Origin: Candidatus Gastranaerophilales bacterium
GTDB lineage: Bacteria > Cyanobacteriota > Vampirovibrionia > Gastranaerophilales > Gastranaerophilaceae
DNA: 64,000 nucleotides
Reading direction: 5' to 3'
NCBI GenBank assembly: GCA_947588755.1
Contig: CANPZB010000001.1
Coordinates: 28,598 to 92,597, forward strand
A model generated the notes under the pieces. The model was not told the origin of the DNA. It saw only the letters and a list, made by a program, of their open reading frames with translations, and ran no database searches. The position numbers and the translations under genes were made by a program. Numbering within the stretch: position 1 is the first letter of the stretch; every line of letters starts with the position of its first letter. Shown piece by piece: positions 15,891 through 24,261 of the stretch.

Positions 15891-16716
15891 GTGGCTCAGG
15901 TGTGGTTTTGGTGCTTTAGCACCCGATAAGGTCTTTTCACCTCTCACTTCTCACCTTTCACCTTCCCACTTTTCACGTAGAGCCGCTTCCCGAATTATTC
16001 GGGTTGTCACGGGAGTAACGTCCCGCTCCACCTCACGGGTTGGGTTCGCTATCGCTCACACGGCACCCTACCGAAAATTCGGTTTCACCCTTGCAGAGGT
16101 TTTAATCACCCTCGGGATAATCGGCGTTGTGGCAGCAATGACCATGCCGACACTTATTGCAAAAATTCAAAGGAATATCTTAAATAATCAGTTTAAAAAG
16201 ATGTATTCCGTTTTAACAACAGCTTTTCAAAAAACGAATTTTGAAATGGATTTTTTCAACGGCTGCTATTATATTCAGGGTAAAGGTAGTGCTGCAGATT
16301 ACTCAGGTTGCCAAGACTTCTTCTATAATCATCTTTCAAAAAATCTGAATGTTGCAAAAATTTGCGATACAAAGGCTTATGAAAACGGTTGTGCACCCGA
16401 TTACGATTGGAGTAGTTTTCCTTCTGACGGATGTACGGGCGGTTTTACTTCGGATGGTTTAAAGAGTAATGGTGCAATAGTTTTAAATGACGGTAGTATT
16501 ATATATCTGAGCAGTTATATGTTTCCTATGATAGCATCTGATATTAACGGCAAAAAAGGACCTAATAAACCCGGATTTGATGTTTATTCGTATGAAATAT
16601 ACAGAGTAGGAAGTAATCTCATTTTAAACCCTCCTATTAAGGAAGAACGTTCAATGGTTACACATTGTATGCCTAATGCGGGCGGTGTTCGTTACTATGA
16701 TGAAATTATGAAATAG
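15778..16716 (+). CDS. Type IV prepilin-like protein 1 with 102-aa repeat-derived leader
   Basis: The protein (312 aa) has the class III/type IV prepilin signature GFTLAEVLITLGIIGVVAAM, with the cleavage G102|F103 and Glu107. After the hydrophobic helix comes a soluble domain with cysteines and NDGSIIYLSS, DINGKKGPNKPG-type motifs common to bacterial pseudopilins of this lineage. The leader is abnormally long. It starts MKKEIKNATILEKTVR, then contains peptide from the palindromic repeats (MLKQVQHDM, VVQDDMGW) and further low-similarity inserts. GAAAGGAAC is a good ribosome site for this ATG and no closer start is in frame. Expected to be inserted in the inner membrane and processed by PilD if the long leader allows. 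Confidence 0.85.
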   Translation: MKKEIKNATILEKTVRPDKAQMLKQVQHDMEVVQDDMGWLRCGFGALAPDKVFSPLTSHLSPSHFSRRAASRIIRVVTGVTSRSTSRVGFAIAHTAPYRKFGFTLAEVLITLGIIGVVAAMTMPTLIAKIQRNILNNQFKKMYSVLTTAFQKTNFEMDFFNGCYYIQGKGSAADYSGCQDFFYNHLSKNLNVAKICDTKAYENGCAPDYDWSSFPSDGCTGGFTSDGLKSNGAIVLNDGSIIYLSSYMFPMIASDINGKKGPNKPGFDVYSYEIYRVGSNLILNPPIKEERSMVTHCMPNAGGVRYYDEIMK

Positions 16717-16725
16717 CATTTTCAA

Positions 16726-17970
16726 CTACTCAAAACGAAATCCGTCTTGTTTTAGTCTGCTTATAACTTCATAGAGTTGTTCTTCCGAGCAGACATAAGA
16801 CAGCCGGAAATAACCTTCACCGCCTTCACCGAATGCGTTGCCCGGCACAAGTACTATACCCGAAGTTTTTAAAACATCTTCGCAGAATTCGTACGCCGAA
16901 TTGTATTTTGGCGGAACAGGCAGCCACAGGTAAAAAGTAGCATGCGGCACACTGTTTTGAGATATATGCCAGCCGAGTTCTTTAAATCCTTCGACAATTA
17001 TTTTTTGCTTTCTTGAATAAGACTTATTGCCTTCTTCAATAAATTTGTCTCCGTCCTCACTGTTTAAATATTCGGCACACGCTTTTTGTAATGCTTTAAA
17101 TATACCGTTATCAATACTTGATTTACCTTTGCCAAAACGCTGTATAACCTCTTTATTTCCGCAAACCCAGCCGAGACGCCAGCCGGTAACGGCATAAGGC
17201 TTTGAAAAACTGAAAAATTCGACCGCAGTATCTTTTGCACCTTCGATTTCAAATACACTGAACGGCTTTTCTTTTTCGTCAAAGTATAAATCACAGTATG
17301 CTGCATCAGATATTAACAAAATCCCTAATTTTTTACAGAAATCAACACAGCTTTTTACGTAATCTTTTGTTGCCGTTGCTCCGACAGGATTATTAGGATA
17401 GTTAATAATCATAGCCTTTATATTTTCGGGGTTGTAGCCGTCTTTTATAAGATTATTGTATACGGTGTTTAAATCCGGCATATAATTGTTATCAGGTCTT
17501 AAGGGCATAGGATAAGATTTTCCGCCCGAACATTTTACGAATTGAAGGTATGACGCATAACACGGGTCAGGCATAAGAATTATATCTTTTTCAAAATCGT
17601 CTTTTTTAGGTGTGATTAAAAATCTGAAAAGATTTGCTATACCTTCTTTTGAGCCGATAAGTGAAAAGATTTCGGTATCAGGGTCAATATCAACGCCAAA
17701 CCTTTTTTTCATTCTTTTTGAGATTGCCTGCCTGTAATATGGTTCACCCTTCGGAGTTGAATATGTATGTATACCGTCCTCATCAAGAATTTGCTTTAAG
17801 CGTTCAATAAGTTCTTTTGGCGGATTATTAGCGGGAGCACCCATTGAAAGTGAAATCGGGGTTCTGTTTTTTGCTTTAAGCTCGGGGGTTAAACGTGTAG
17901 TTTCTTCCTTTAGCTTAAACATTATATATGTATCAAGACTCATGACATCATCATTAAATATATTCTTCAT
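16726..17970 (-). CDS. Class I/II pyridoxal-phosphate aminotransferase
   Basis: The product (414 aa) carries the PLP lysine in SFSKPYAVTGWRLGW, NYPNNPVGA and SDAAYCDLYFD, and a C-terminal FRLSYVCSEE with the substrate-binding Arg. It most resembles aminotransferases of the LL-diaminopimelate/aspartate/alanine group. The substrate cannot be decided from sequence alone. ATG at 17970 has AAAGGA upstream and is preferred over a TTG at 17985. It is the last gene of the envelope operon starting at 22479, 21 nt after mlaF, but may be functionally unrelated. Confidence 0.88.
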   Translation of the reverse strand: MKNIFNDDVMSLDTYIMFKLKEETTRLTPELKAKNRTPISLSMGAPANNPPKELIERLKQILDEDGIHTYSTPKGEPYYRQAISKRMKKRFGVDIDPDTEIFSLIGSKEGIANLFRFLITPKKDDFEKDIILMPDPCYASYLQFVKCSGGKSYPMPLRPDNNYMPDLNTVYNNLIKDGYNPENIKAMIINYPNNPVGATATKDYVKSCVDFCKKLGILLISDAAYCDLYFDEKEKPFSVFEIEGAKDTAVEFFSFSKPYAVTGWRLGWVCGNKEVIQRFGKGKSSIDNGIFKALQKACAEYLNSEDGDKFIEEGNKSYSRKQKIIVEGFKELGWHISQNSVPHATFYLWLPVPPKYNSAYEFCEDVLKTSGIVLVPGNAFGEGGEGYFRLSYVCSEEQLYEVISRLKQDGFRFE

Positions 17971-17991
17971 AAAAATTCCTTTCAAATTCCG

Positions 17992-18714
17992 CTACTCTGT
18001 CATCATTTTCATCGGACCTTCTAGAGAAGCCTGCACAAACTGTTTTGTATAATCGTTATCTTGCTTCAACATATCGTCAGGTGTACCTTCAAAAACTATT
18101 TTGCCGTCATAAAGCATTATTACTCTGTCCGCAGTCCTCGTAATCGTTGACATCTGGTGAGTTACAACTACCGATGCCGCATGAGTTTCTTCTTTCAGCC
18201 TGACTATGTAATCCTCAATTAAGGTCGAAGATATCGGATCCAGACCTGATGTTGGTTCGTCATATAAAATAGAATTAGGCTCGGTAACTATTGCCCTTGC
18301 AAAACTTACTCTCTTTTGCATGCCGCCTGAAAGTTCAGAGGGAAATTTATCTTCAATTCCTTTCAGACCGACAAGTGCAAGTTTTTCGGTAACAATATTC
18401 TTTATTTCGTCTTCACTGTATTTATTTCTTAAATCACGTCTTTCATGAAGTGCAAATGCGATGTTATCCGCCACATTCAAAGAATCAAACAGTGCCGAAT
18501 ATTGAAATACCATTGCTATATCACCTTGAGATGTAATAATTTCCCCGCTGTCAGGCGTTATAAGTCCGCAAATCAATTTTAAAATCGTACTTTTGCCTGA
18601 ACCTGAAAACCCGACAACTGCAAGCGTTTCACCGTCATTAACTTTGAAAGATACATCATTTATAACTTTTTTTTCATCAAATGCTTTTATTAAATTTTTT
18701 ACTTCTATACTCAT
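17992..18714 (-). CDS. MlaF-like ABC transporter ATPase
   Basis: This 240-residue ATPase has Walker A GFSGSGKST, signature LSGGMQKRVSFARA and Walker B SILYDEPTSGLDP, followed by a VVTHQM switch histidine. LSGGMQKR is typical of MlaF/Mkl ATPases that energise lipid transport with MCE proteins. It lies 15 nt after an MlaE-type permease. An MlaD/MCE gene, normally next to these two, is absent from the window. Confidence 0.9.
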   Translation of the reverse strand: MSIEVKNLIKAFDEKKVINDVSFKVNDGETLAVVGFSGSGKSTILKLICGLITPDSGEIITSQGDIAMVFQYSALFDSLNVADNIAFALHERRDLRNKYSEDEIKNIVTEKLALVGLKGIEDKFPSELSGGMQKRVSFARAIVTEPNSILYDEPTSGLDPISSTLIEDYIVRLKEETHAASVVVTHQMSTITRTADRVIMLYDGKIVFEGTPDDMLKQDNDYTKQFVQASLEGPMKMMTE

Positions 18715-18729
18715 AAACCTGCCTTTATA

Positions 18730-19539
18730 TTAAAAGAAAAATATCATTGCGAATATCATATCAATTATAACTATTGCTACAAAAGACCATACAACCGCCT
18801 TTGTAGTAGCTTCACCTACGCCTTTTGCACCGCCCGATGCATAATATCCGCAAGAACAGCTTATTAATGCGATTATACCGCCAAAGCACAGCGATTTTAA
18901 AAGACTTACGCTTAAATCTTTCATGTAAATCCCAAGCCATGCGGAATCAAAAAATGCTCTGTATCCCAGATTTGCCGTTAAATCGGATGTTACGGCACCC
19001 GCAAGCACTCCGAATGCCGATGCCAATATAACTACAAAAGGCATCATAATCATTCCCGAGAGAACCCGCGGTACAAATAAATATCTTATCGGTTCAACTT
19101 TTAATACTTTTATTGCATCTATTTGCTCGGTGACACGCATTGTTGCTATTTCAGATGCCATAGATGAACCTATCATTGATATTATTGCAAAACCTGACAT
19201 TATAGAACCGAGTTCCCGTACAATAAGAATAGACATTAAAAGTCCCACAAAGTTGCCGCCGCCCTGTTTTACCATTTCGCCCGCTACCTGTGAAGATACA
19301 ATTACAGAGGTCATGCCGACTATTGATAATGTTATCGGTAACGAACTTACTCCGAAACGGTCGCATTGATATATAAGTTCTTTTAAATTTATTGCCCCCG
19401 AAAATATTTGCTTTATTACTTCCAAACCGTTAAGAGTAATTTTTCCGAGAGTATCAAAAAAATCAATTGATTCTTCGTATATTCCGCTAAATATTTTATA
19501 TGTGGCTGACTGCCTGTAATATTTTTGTAAACCGTTCAT
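18730..19539 (-). CDS. MlaE-like ABC permease
   Basis: The 269-residue membrane protein has the MlaE pattern: GLEVIKQIFSGAINL, SLPITLSIVGMTSVIVSSQV, LGSIMSGFAIISMIGSSMASEIATMRVTEQIDAI, VEPIRYLFVPRVLSG and a C-terminal GEATTKAVVWSFVAIVIIDM. About five to six membrane segments are visible. With the ATPase just downstream it forms an inner-membrane transporter for phospholipids or related lipids between the inner and outer membranes, suggesting a Gram-negative-type envelope. Confidence 0.92.
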   Translation of the reverse strand: MNGLQKYYRQSATYKIFSGIYEESIDFFDTLGKITLNGLEVIKQIFSGAINLKELIYQCDRFGVSSLPITLSIVGMTSVIVSSQVAGEMVKQGGGNFVGLLMSILIVRELGSIMSGFAIISMIGSSMASEIATMRVTEQIDAIKVLKVEPIRYLFVPRVLSGMIMMPFVVILASAFGVLAGAVTSDLTANLGYRAFFDSAWLGIYMKDLSVSLLKSLCFGGIIALISCSCGYYASGGAKGVGEATTKAVVWSFVAIVIIDMIFAMIFFF

Positions 19540-19577
19540 TACTTAATTGTATAAAATAATTGCAATTTGTGCAAATG

Positions 19578-20894
19578 TTAACTGTCTAAATCATATATAA
19601 CACATCTTAATATTGCTGCCATTGTCCAAAAAACGAATTGGATTTGCGGTCTGAAAAATACCGTATCAACCATTCCGTGAACACATACTGCAACAATTGA
19701 AATTAATCCCGCAGAAACAAATATAACATCCTTAACTTTATTCGAAGATATTATATATTTGACAGCGTCATGTATAAGTATAAATAAATATCCCAAAAAT
19801 GCGGCAAGTGCAAAAATACCGCTTTCTACAGCCGTTTCAAGAAATATATTGTATGCACTTAAAGCATCAAAACCCGTTTTCATATATAAACCGTATATTT
19901 CACGAAAATTTTTATTTCCTATTCCGATACCCAGCAACCAGTTGTCTTTGAACATTTCAACAGACGAGTGATAAACATTAAATCTGAAAGAGTTCGAGGA
20001 ATCCCGACGCATTGCAAAAATTGACAGAACTCTAGCTCTGAGTGAAGAAACAAATAACAATGCGGTAGTGATTGCAAGTATAACAAATCCGATTAACGAA
20101 CAATATATTTTTTTGTAATTTTCCCACAGATATTTTGCCGAAACTAAAAATATACCCGCAAGAATTGTTATCATGCCCATATAAGCACCCCTGCAGCCCG
20201 TTAAAACCAGACCGACAAGGCTTAACATACCGCCCGTTAACCATAATGCGGATTTTTTGTAATGTTTTTGAACAATATTGTAAGCAGACATTGCAAATAA
20301 AGCCGGAACGGCAGCCGTAAAATATCCGCCCATAAGATTGGGATTATAAGGCTTTAAAGTTCCGTATACACGAGTCATTATTTGTTCGGGATTTAATGAT
20401 GAAATATCCTGCCATGTTGATATTTCTTCAACATGAGAAAAATTCTGCATTATTGCCGTTAAACTTTCAAATCCCGCACACAAACCTATAACCGATATTA
20501 TGCAGGGAATATGATGTTTGTTATTTTTTAAATATGAAACTAATGAGCCGTAAAAACCCATATAAGTTAAAGTCTTTACAAAGCCTTTCAAACTTAATGA
20601 AAACAGACTAGAACCGCCCAAACTTATTATTACAAACATAAAATAAGCCAAAAGCCACAGTTCTGGTTTTGTTATATCAAGCTTTTGCCCGGGTACGAAA
20701 ATCAGTTTTATCAGCGTTAAAAATATTGTAATTAATGCAATAAATCCGATTATATCTGATGACATAAACAAAGATGATATATAAACACAAAGTATTGATA
20801 CAAAAACAAGTTTATCTATATTTTGTATAAATAGACTGTTTCTGTAAATAAAGTTAAATTTGATTTGTGTAAAATTAAAAACTCTGTTAAACAT
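19578..20894 (-). CDS. O-antigen ligase/polymerase family protein (Wzy/WaaL-like)
   Basis: A polytopic membrane protein of 438 aa with about 11-12 hydrophobic segments and a large periplasmic loop after LVGLVLTGCRGAYMGMI. It contains the conserved R-G-A-x-x-G element and a later GIGIGNKNFREIY, as in O-antigen ligases and the cyanobacterial IctB-like group. It likely ligates or polymerises glycan on the periplasmic side. It overlaps DUF4330 by 8 nt in the same operon. Confidence 0.85.
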   Translation of the reverse strand: MFNRVFNFTQIKFNFIYRNSLFIQNIDKLVFVSILCVYISSLFMSSDIIGFIALITIFLTLIKLIFVPGQKLDITKPELWLLAYFMFVIISLGGSSLFSLSLKGFVKTLTYMGFYGSLVSYLKNNKHHIPCIISVIGLCAGFESLTAIMQNFSHVEEISTWQDISSLNPEQIMTRVYGTLKPYNPNLMGGYFTAAVPALFAMSAYNIVQKHYKKSALWLTGGMLSLVGLVLTGCRGAYMGMITILAGIFLVSAKYLWENYKKIYCSLIGFVILAITTALLFVSSLRARVLSIFAMRRDSSNSFRFNVYHSSVEMFKDNWLLGIGIGNKNFREIYGLYMKTGFDALSAYNIFLETAVESGIFALAAFLGYLFILIHDAVKYIISSNKVKDVIFVSAGLISIVAVCVHGMVDTVFFRPQIQFVFWTMAAILRCVIYDLDS

Positions 20895-21450
20895 TGTCCG
20901 CTTTATTTAATGATTTATTCAACTCATCATCGTCGGTAATCTGCATTACTCTCAGGTCCGAAACCGTTCCCGTAAATTTGTAATCCCTGCCTTCAAGCGT
21001 AATAGGCAGCCCAACTTTAATTTTATTACCGCCAACAACCGCACCGTCCTTGGTAATTTTAGCGGTGTCCGTCAAAGTTACCGTCACATCATACATATTT
21101 GCTTGAGAAACGTCATCAACTATCATTACTTTATTTGCTTTTAGTACGGGTAAAACTACTTTTTTCCGTTCGATTTTTACATCAACAATATCCAAATCGC
21201 TGTATGGAACATTTCTTATGCTTATAAAAGTTTTTTCGTTGGGTTTTATCGGTAAATCGCTGCCTGTATAAGTTATACCGCGAATAAATATCTGAAAAGA
21301 TATTTTTGAAGTCGCTTCAATTTGTTCCGAAGCCGTCTGTCTGAAATCTTTAGCTGTTAAAAATCCCACAATAAGTGCAATAATTACCCCTGATACAATT
21401 ATTAAATCAACAGGTCTTATTTTTTTTAAAATTTCTTTAAATTTTTCCAT
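20887..21450 (-). CDS. DUF4330-family membrane-anchored protein
   Basis: The 187-residue product has one N-terminal transmembrane helix (VDLIIVSGVIIALIVGFLTA, about residues 13-32) and a soluble beta-rich domain with IFIRGITYTGSDLPIKPNEKTFISIR. This fits DUF4330, a family I associate mainly with Cyanobacteria. Function is unknown. Its place between a heptose-kinase-like gene and an O-antigen ligase-like gene suggests a role in envelope glycan or lipid export. GGAG precedes the ATG. Confidence 0.8.
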   Translation of the reverse strand: MEKFKEILKKIRPVDLIIVSGVIIALIVGFLTAKDFRQTASEQIEATSKISFQIFIRGITYTGSDLPIKPNEKTFISIRNVPYSDLDIVDVKIERKKVVLPVLKANKVMIVDDVSQANMYDVTVTLTDTAKITKDGAVVGGNKIKVGLPITLEGRDYKFTGTVSDLRVMQITDDDELNKSLNKADNV

Positions 21451-21474
21451 ATATCTCTCCTTGTTAGAATTTTT

Positions 21475-22479
21475 TTACAATTCTTTAACCGCATTGAGCA
21501 ATTCATCAATTGTTGTAACCGCACAACCGAATTGTTTAACGACTAAACTTGCGGCAATGTTTCCGATAATTGCGGCATAAGCTGCGTCAGCACCTGCTGC
21601 AAGTGCCAAAGTGTATACAGCCGTAACGGTATCACCCGCACCCGTTACGTCAAATACTTCCGATTTATTGAAAACGGGGATTTTTGTGTAATTTTTATTC
21701 GGTCTTGTTACAAACATTCCGTCAGCCCCGCAGGTAATTAGTATTGATTTAGCATTTGTTTGTTCAAGCAGTTTATCGCCTGCCAGTTTTAAATCATCTT
21801 CGTTGTTAATTGCAAAACCGACAGATTTTTGCGTATCAGGAAGATTTGGGGTCATAGACGTGATGTTTTTATAAAATTCAAGATTTTTCTGTGCATCCGC
21901 GACTACAATTTTATTATATTTATTTGCCAATTCTATAGTTTTTTGGATAATAGCAGGTGTTAAAGCACCTATATGATAATCGGAAAGAATTACGGCATCG
22001 TGAAGCGGCAAAGCTTTCTCAATGTTTTTTAAAACTTTTTCTTCGGTACTTTCTGACAAAAAACCGTCGGTTTGTCTGTCTATTCTGACAATTTGCTGGG
22101 TAATTGATGTAGTTATTGAGCCTGAAATACGTGTCTTGGTGGTAGTTTTCCGGGAGGAGTCCGTAACAATGTACTCACAGTTAACGTTTGCATTTTTAAA
22201 AGTCTCTTTAAGCTGTCCTGCCTGAAAATCATCACCGCATACCCCGATAACGGAAACTTTACCGCCGTTGAGTGAAGCTGCGTTATGAGCGGCGTTTGAA
22301 GCTGCACCGAGGATAAGTTTTGTATTGCTGTGACGTAAAATCAGAACGGGGGCTTCTCTTGAAATGCGTTCGGCATTACCGTAAACCATTTCATCCAACG
22401 CTAAATCACCAATAACCAATACTTTCGGCTCTGTAAGTTTTTTTATATAATTAACAAGCTGTTCTCTGTTTATATACAT
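21475..22479 (-). CDS. PfkB-family kinase, HldE/RfaE1-like (heptose 7-phosphate kinase-like)
   Basis: The 334-residue kinase has VLVIGDLALDEMVYGNAERISREAPV, GAASNAAHNAASLNG and the catalytic DVTGAGDTVTAVYTLAL with the GAGD base Asp. The N-terminal ISREAPV motif is typical of D-glycero-beta-D-manno-heptose-7-phosphate kinases. No adenylyltransferase domain is fused. The start at 22479 has GAGGAAG upstream; an in-frame start at 22509 is less good. It is first in the envelope operon and probably feeds LPS-type core or other heptosylated glycans. Confidence 0.85.
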   Translation of the reverse strand: MYINREQLVNYIKKLTEPKVLVIGDLALDEMVYGNAERISREAPVLILRHSNTKLILGAASNAAHNAASLNGGKVSVIGVCGDDFQAGQLKETFKNANVNCEYIVTDSSRKTTTKTRISGSITTSITQQIVRIDRQTDGFLSESTEEKVLKNIEKALPLHDAVILSDYHIGALTPAIIQKTIELANKYNKIVVADAQKNLEFYKNITSMTPNLPDTQKSVGFAINNEDDLKLAGDKLLEQTNAKSILITCGADGMFVTRPNKNYTKIPVFNKSEVFDVTGAGDTVTAVYTLALAAGADAAYAAIIGNIAASLVVKQFGCAVTTIDELLNAVKEL

Positions 22480-22567
22480 AAAAACTTCCTCGTAAGGATA
22501 TGCTATCACAAATATAAAAAAAATAAAAATTAAATAAACTGTTAAGTAATAAGCATAAAAATTTATC

Positions 22568-22596
22568 TTGACAAAAGTTAAAGAAAATGTTAGAAT
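22568..22596 (+). promoter_or_regulatory. Sigma-70 promoter of prepilin unit 2
   Basis: TTGACA (22568-22573), a 17-nt spacer and TAGAAT (22591-22596). It is homologous to the promoter at 15140. Confidence 0.75.
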
Positions 22597-22636
22597 TCGT
22601 GTGTAAATGGGAATAATAGAAATAGGGGGTCATGAA

Positions 22637-22681
22637 ATGGCAGATGTAGAGATTAAAAACGGACAAGCGGGGGGGGGGTAA
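22637..22681 (+). CDS. Possible 14-aa leader peptide ending in Gly-Gly-Gly
   Basis: ATG at 22637 with GGGGG eight nt upstream opens MADVEIKNGQAGGG then TAA. As in unit 1, the last three Gly codons are the G10 tract and the stop is the TAA after it. The frame upstream of the tract is unrelated between units, but the ending is the same. One extra G would fuse it to an open frame running to 23169. Confidence 0.35.
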   Translation: MADVEIKNGQAGGG

Positions 22682-22735
22682 ACCGCTCATACCAAAGGTT
22701 TTGGCGATTTTTTAATTTTTTATTAAGCCCCGAAA
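22669..22735 (+). promoter_or_regulatory. G10 tract plus conserved hairpin/T-run element, copy 2
   Basis: Ten G (22669-22678), TAAACCGCTC, a CCAAA-GGT-TTTGG hairpin (22692-22704) and two T-runs. It differs from the copy at 15264 at only a few positions over about 65 nt. Confidence 0.6.
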
Positions 22736-22751
22736 GTTTGGATTTTCGTTC

Positions 22752-23354
22752 TGTCATCCTGAACCCACTCCATGTCATCCTGAACTTGCGGATTTGCGGA
22801 CGGACGGAGTGTAAACGAGTCCGGATAGCGAACAGATTGAGCATACTGTGGCAAAGCCACAAATGCGAAACTCTGCGAGCGTGGAGCAAATCCAAGATGT
22901 TTCAGGATCTTTGTATTATGACTCTGAACCTTAGTTCTGTCATGTCAGCACACTGTCCTGTTATGCATAACCCTCCCCATGTCATGCTGAACTTGTTTCA
23001 GCATCTGAGCCTTATCAAGTTTTTAAATAGAAAAGAAACTAAACCAAAGTCAATGTCCACAACTATGGTAAATAACAGTTCCTGCACGCATTGGAACAAA
23101 TCCAAGACGTTTCAGGATCTTATTTTTCGATACTTGTACATACAAGACCCTGAAACGAGTTCAGGGTGACATGTGCGTTCAGGATGACATGGTGAGAGTT
23201 CAGCATGACATGTGTAGTTATAGTTTTCAATAAAGAGTAATAAATAAAAGAAAGGAACAAAAAATGAAAAAAGAAATTAAAAACGCAACGATTTTAGAAA
23301 AAACCGTGAGACGTGAAAATGGTAAGATCCTGAAACGAGTTCAGGATGACATGG
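22752..23354. repeat. Cluster of palindromic repeats, unit 2
   Basis: Variants of the CCTGAACTTGTTTCAGG palindrome occur near 22755, 22774, 22980-23004 (a CTGAAC...GTTTCAG variant), inverted at about 23147-23190 and, inside the prepilin frame, at 23324-23353. The 784-bp gap 22480-23263 otherwise holds the promoter, leader ORF, G10 element and the 109-bp repeat listed separately. The frame 22738-23169 across it is judged repeat-derived. Confidence 0.8.
22789..22897 (-). repeat. 109-bp interspersed repeat, copy 1 (inverted relative to 24651)
   Basis: The reverse complement of this stretch matches 24651-24759 closely over the same 109-nt length. Shared parts include TCTTGGATTTGC, CAGAGTTTCGCATTT, AGTATGCTCAATCTGTTCGC and ACTCCGTCCGTCCGCAAATC. 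It contains short internal inverted repeats. It looks like a small non-autonomous element or dispersed BIME-like unit. Confidence 0.75.
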
Positions 23355-24166
23355 GGTGGTTTAGGTGTGGTCTTTCTGGTGCTTTAGCACCCGAAAAGAA
23401 CTTTTCACTTCTCACATTTCACTTTTCACCTTCTCACTTTTCACGAAAATTCGGTTTCACCTTGGCAGAAGGTGCTACGCACGTAGTCCGGCAACACAAC
23501 AAACGTAAATTCGCGTTCACATTGGCAGAGGTCTTAATCACCCTCGGGATTATTGGCGTTGTGGCGGCAATGACTTTGCCGTCATTAATTCAAAAATATC
23601 AGGAACAAGTTACCGTTAACAAAGTCAAAAAGTTTTATTCTTTAATGTCACAAGCTATTCAATGTGCTTCCGTAGACAACGGCATGCCTGATGAATGGAA
23701 TTTGCCTCCGCTTTCGGTTAAAAGTTTATATAATTATTTAAAACCGAGTTTAAAAATAGCCAAGGACTGTATTCAAGGCAGTAATGACAATTGTGTCCCA
23801 AATTATAATTTTTCTTTCAAATCGCTCAACGGAAATAATTATCCTGTTAGTCACAAAAGTTCGTATTATGGAAAACTGATACTTGCCGACGGTTCACTTT
23901 TTTGGTTCAGAACATCAAATGGTGGTGGCTGTAAAGATATTGATGCAGGTTATAATGATGTTTGTGCATTATTCTTGTATGATTCAAATGCAGCCAAAGC
24001 ACCTAACACATTAGGAAAGGATATATTTTCATTTGTTCTCAGACCTTACGGTTTGTTTCCTCATAATAATGACGATTGTTATAAGGATTCCGGCGGTTGG
24101 GGATGTGCGAGATATATATTAGAACATGGCAACATGGATTATCCAAAAACTAAGCAAACAAACTAA
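23264..24166 (+). CDS. Type IV prepilin-like protein 2 with duplicated FTLAE motif
   Basis: The protein (300 aa) shares the N-terminus MKKEIKNATILEKTVR with prepilin 1, followed by repeat-derived ILKRVQDDMGW and a serine/phenylalanine-rich stretch. The prepilin motif occurs twice: RKFGFTLAEG at residues 61-70 and RKFAFTLAEVLITLG at 81-95. Only the second continues into the hydrophobic helix, and its P1 residue is Ala, while the first abortive one has Gly. The soluble domain has several Cys and LADGSLFWFR. It is probably a pseudopilin or minor pilin. AGAAAGGAAC is the ribosome site. Confidence 0.85.
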   Translation: MKKEIKNATILEKTVRRENGKILKRVQDDMGWFRCGLSGALAPEKNFSLLTFHFSPSHFSRKFGFTLAEGATHVVRQHNKRKFAFTLAEVLITLGIIGVVAAMTLPSLIQKYQEQVTVNKVKKFYSLMSQAIQCASVDNGMPDEWNLPPLSVKSLYNYLKPSLKIAKDCIQGSNDNCVPNYNFSFKSLNGNNYPVSHKSSYYGKLILADGSLFWFRTSNGGGCKDIDAGYNDVCALFLYDSNAAKAPNTLGKDIFSFVLRPYGLFPHNNDDCYKDSGGWGCARYILEHGNMDYPKTKQTN

Positions 24167-24227
24167 TGTTATAAGGTCTTTGTTTTTGCCGAATATATAT
24201 CTCTCATTAACAATTGTTACATAGGGA

Positions 24228-24256
24228 TTGAAATTTATTTCTAAATAAGGTATAAT
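24228..24256 (+). promoter_or_regulatory. Sigma-70 promoter of candidate small RNA
   Basis: TTGAAA (24228-24233), a 17-nt spacer and TATAAT (24251-24256). The predicted start point near 24262-24263 coincides with the first base of the long hairpin. Confidence 0.65.
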
Positions 24257-24261
24257 AGAAT

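Noticed and set aside
22738..23169. Open frame across unit 2 leader repeats
   Set aside because: Same reason as for unit 1; its sequence includes the 109-bp repeat and palindromes.
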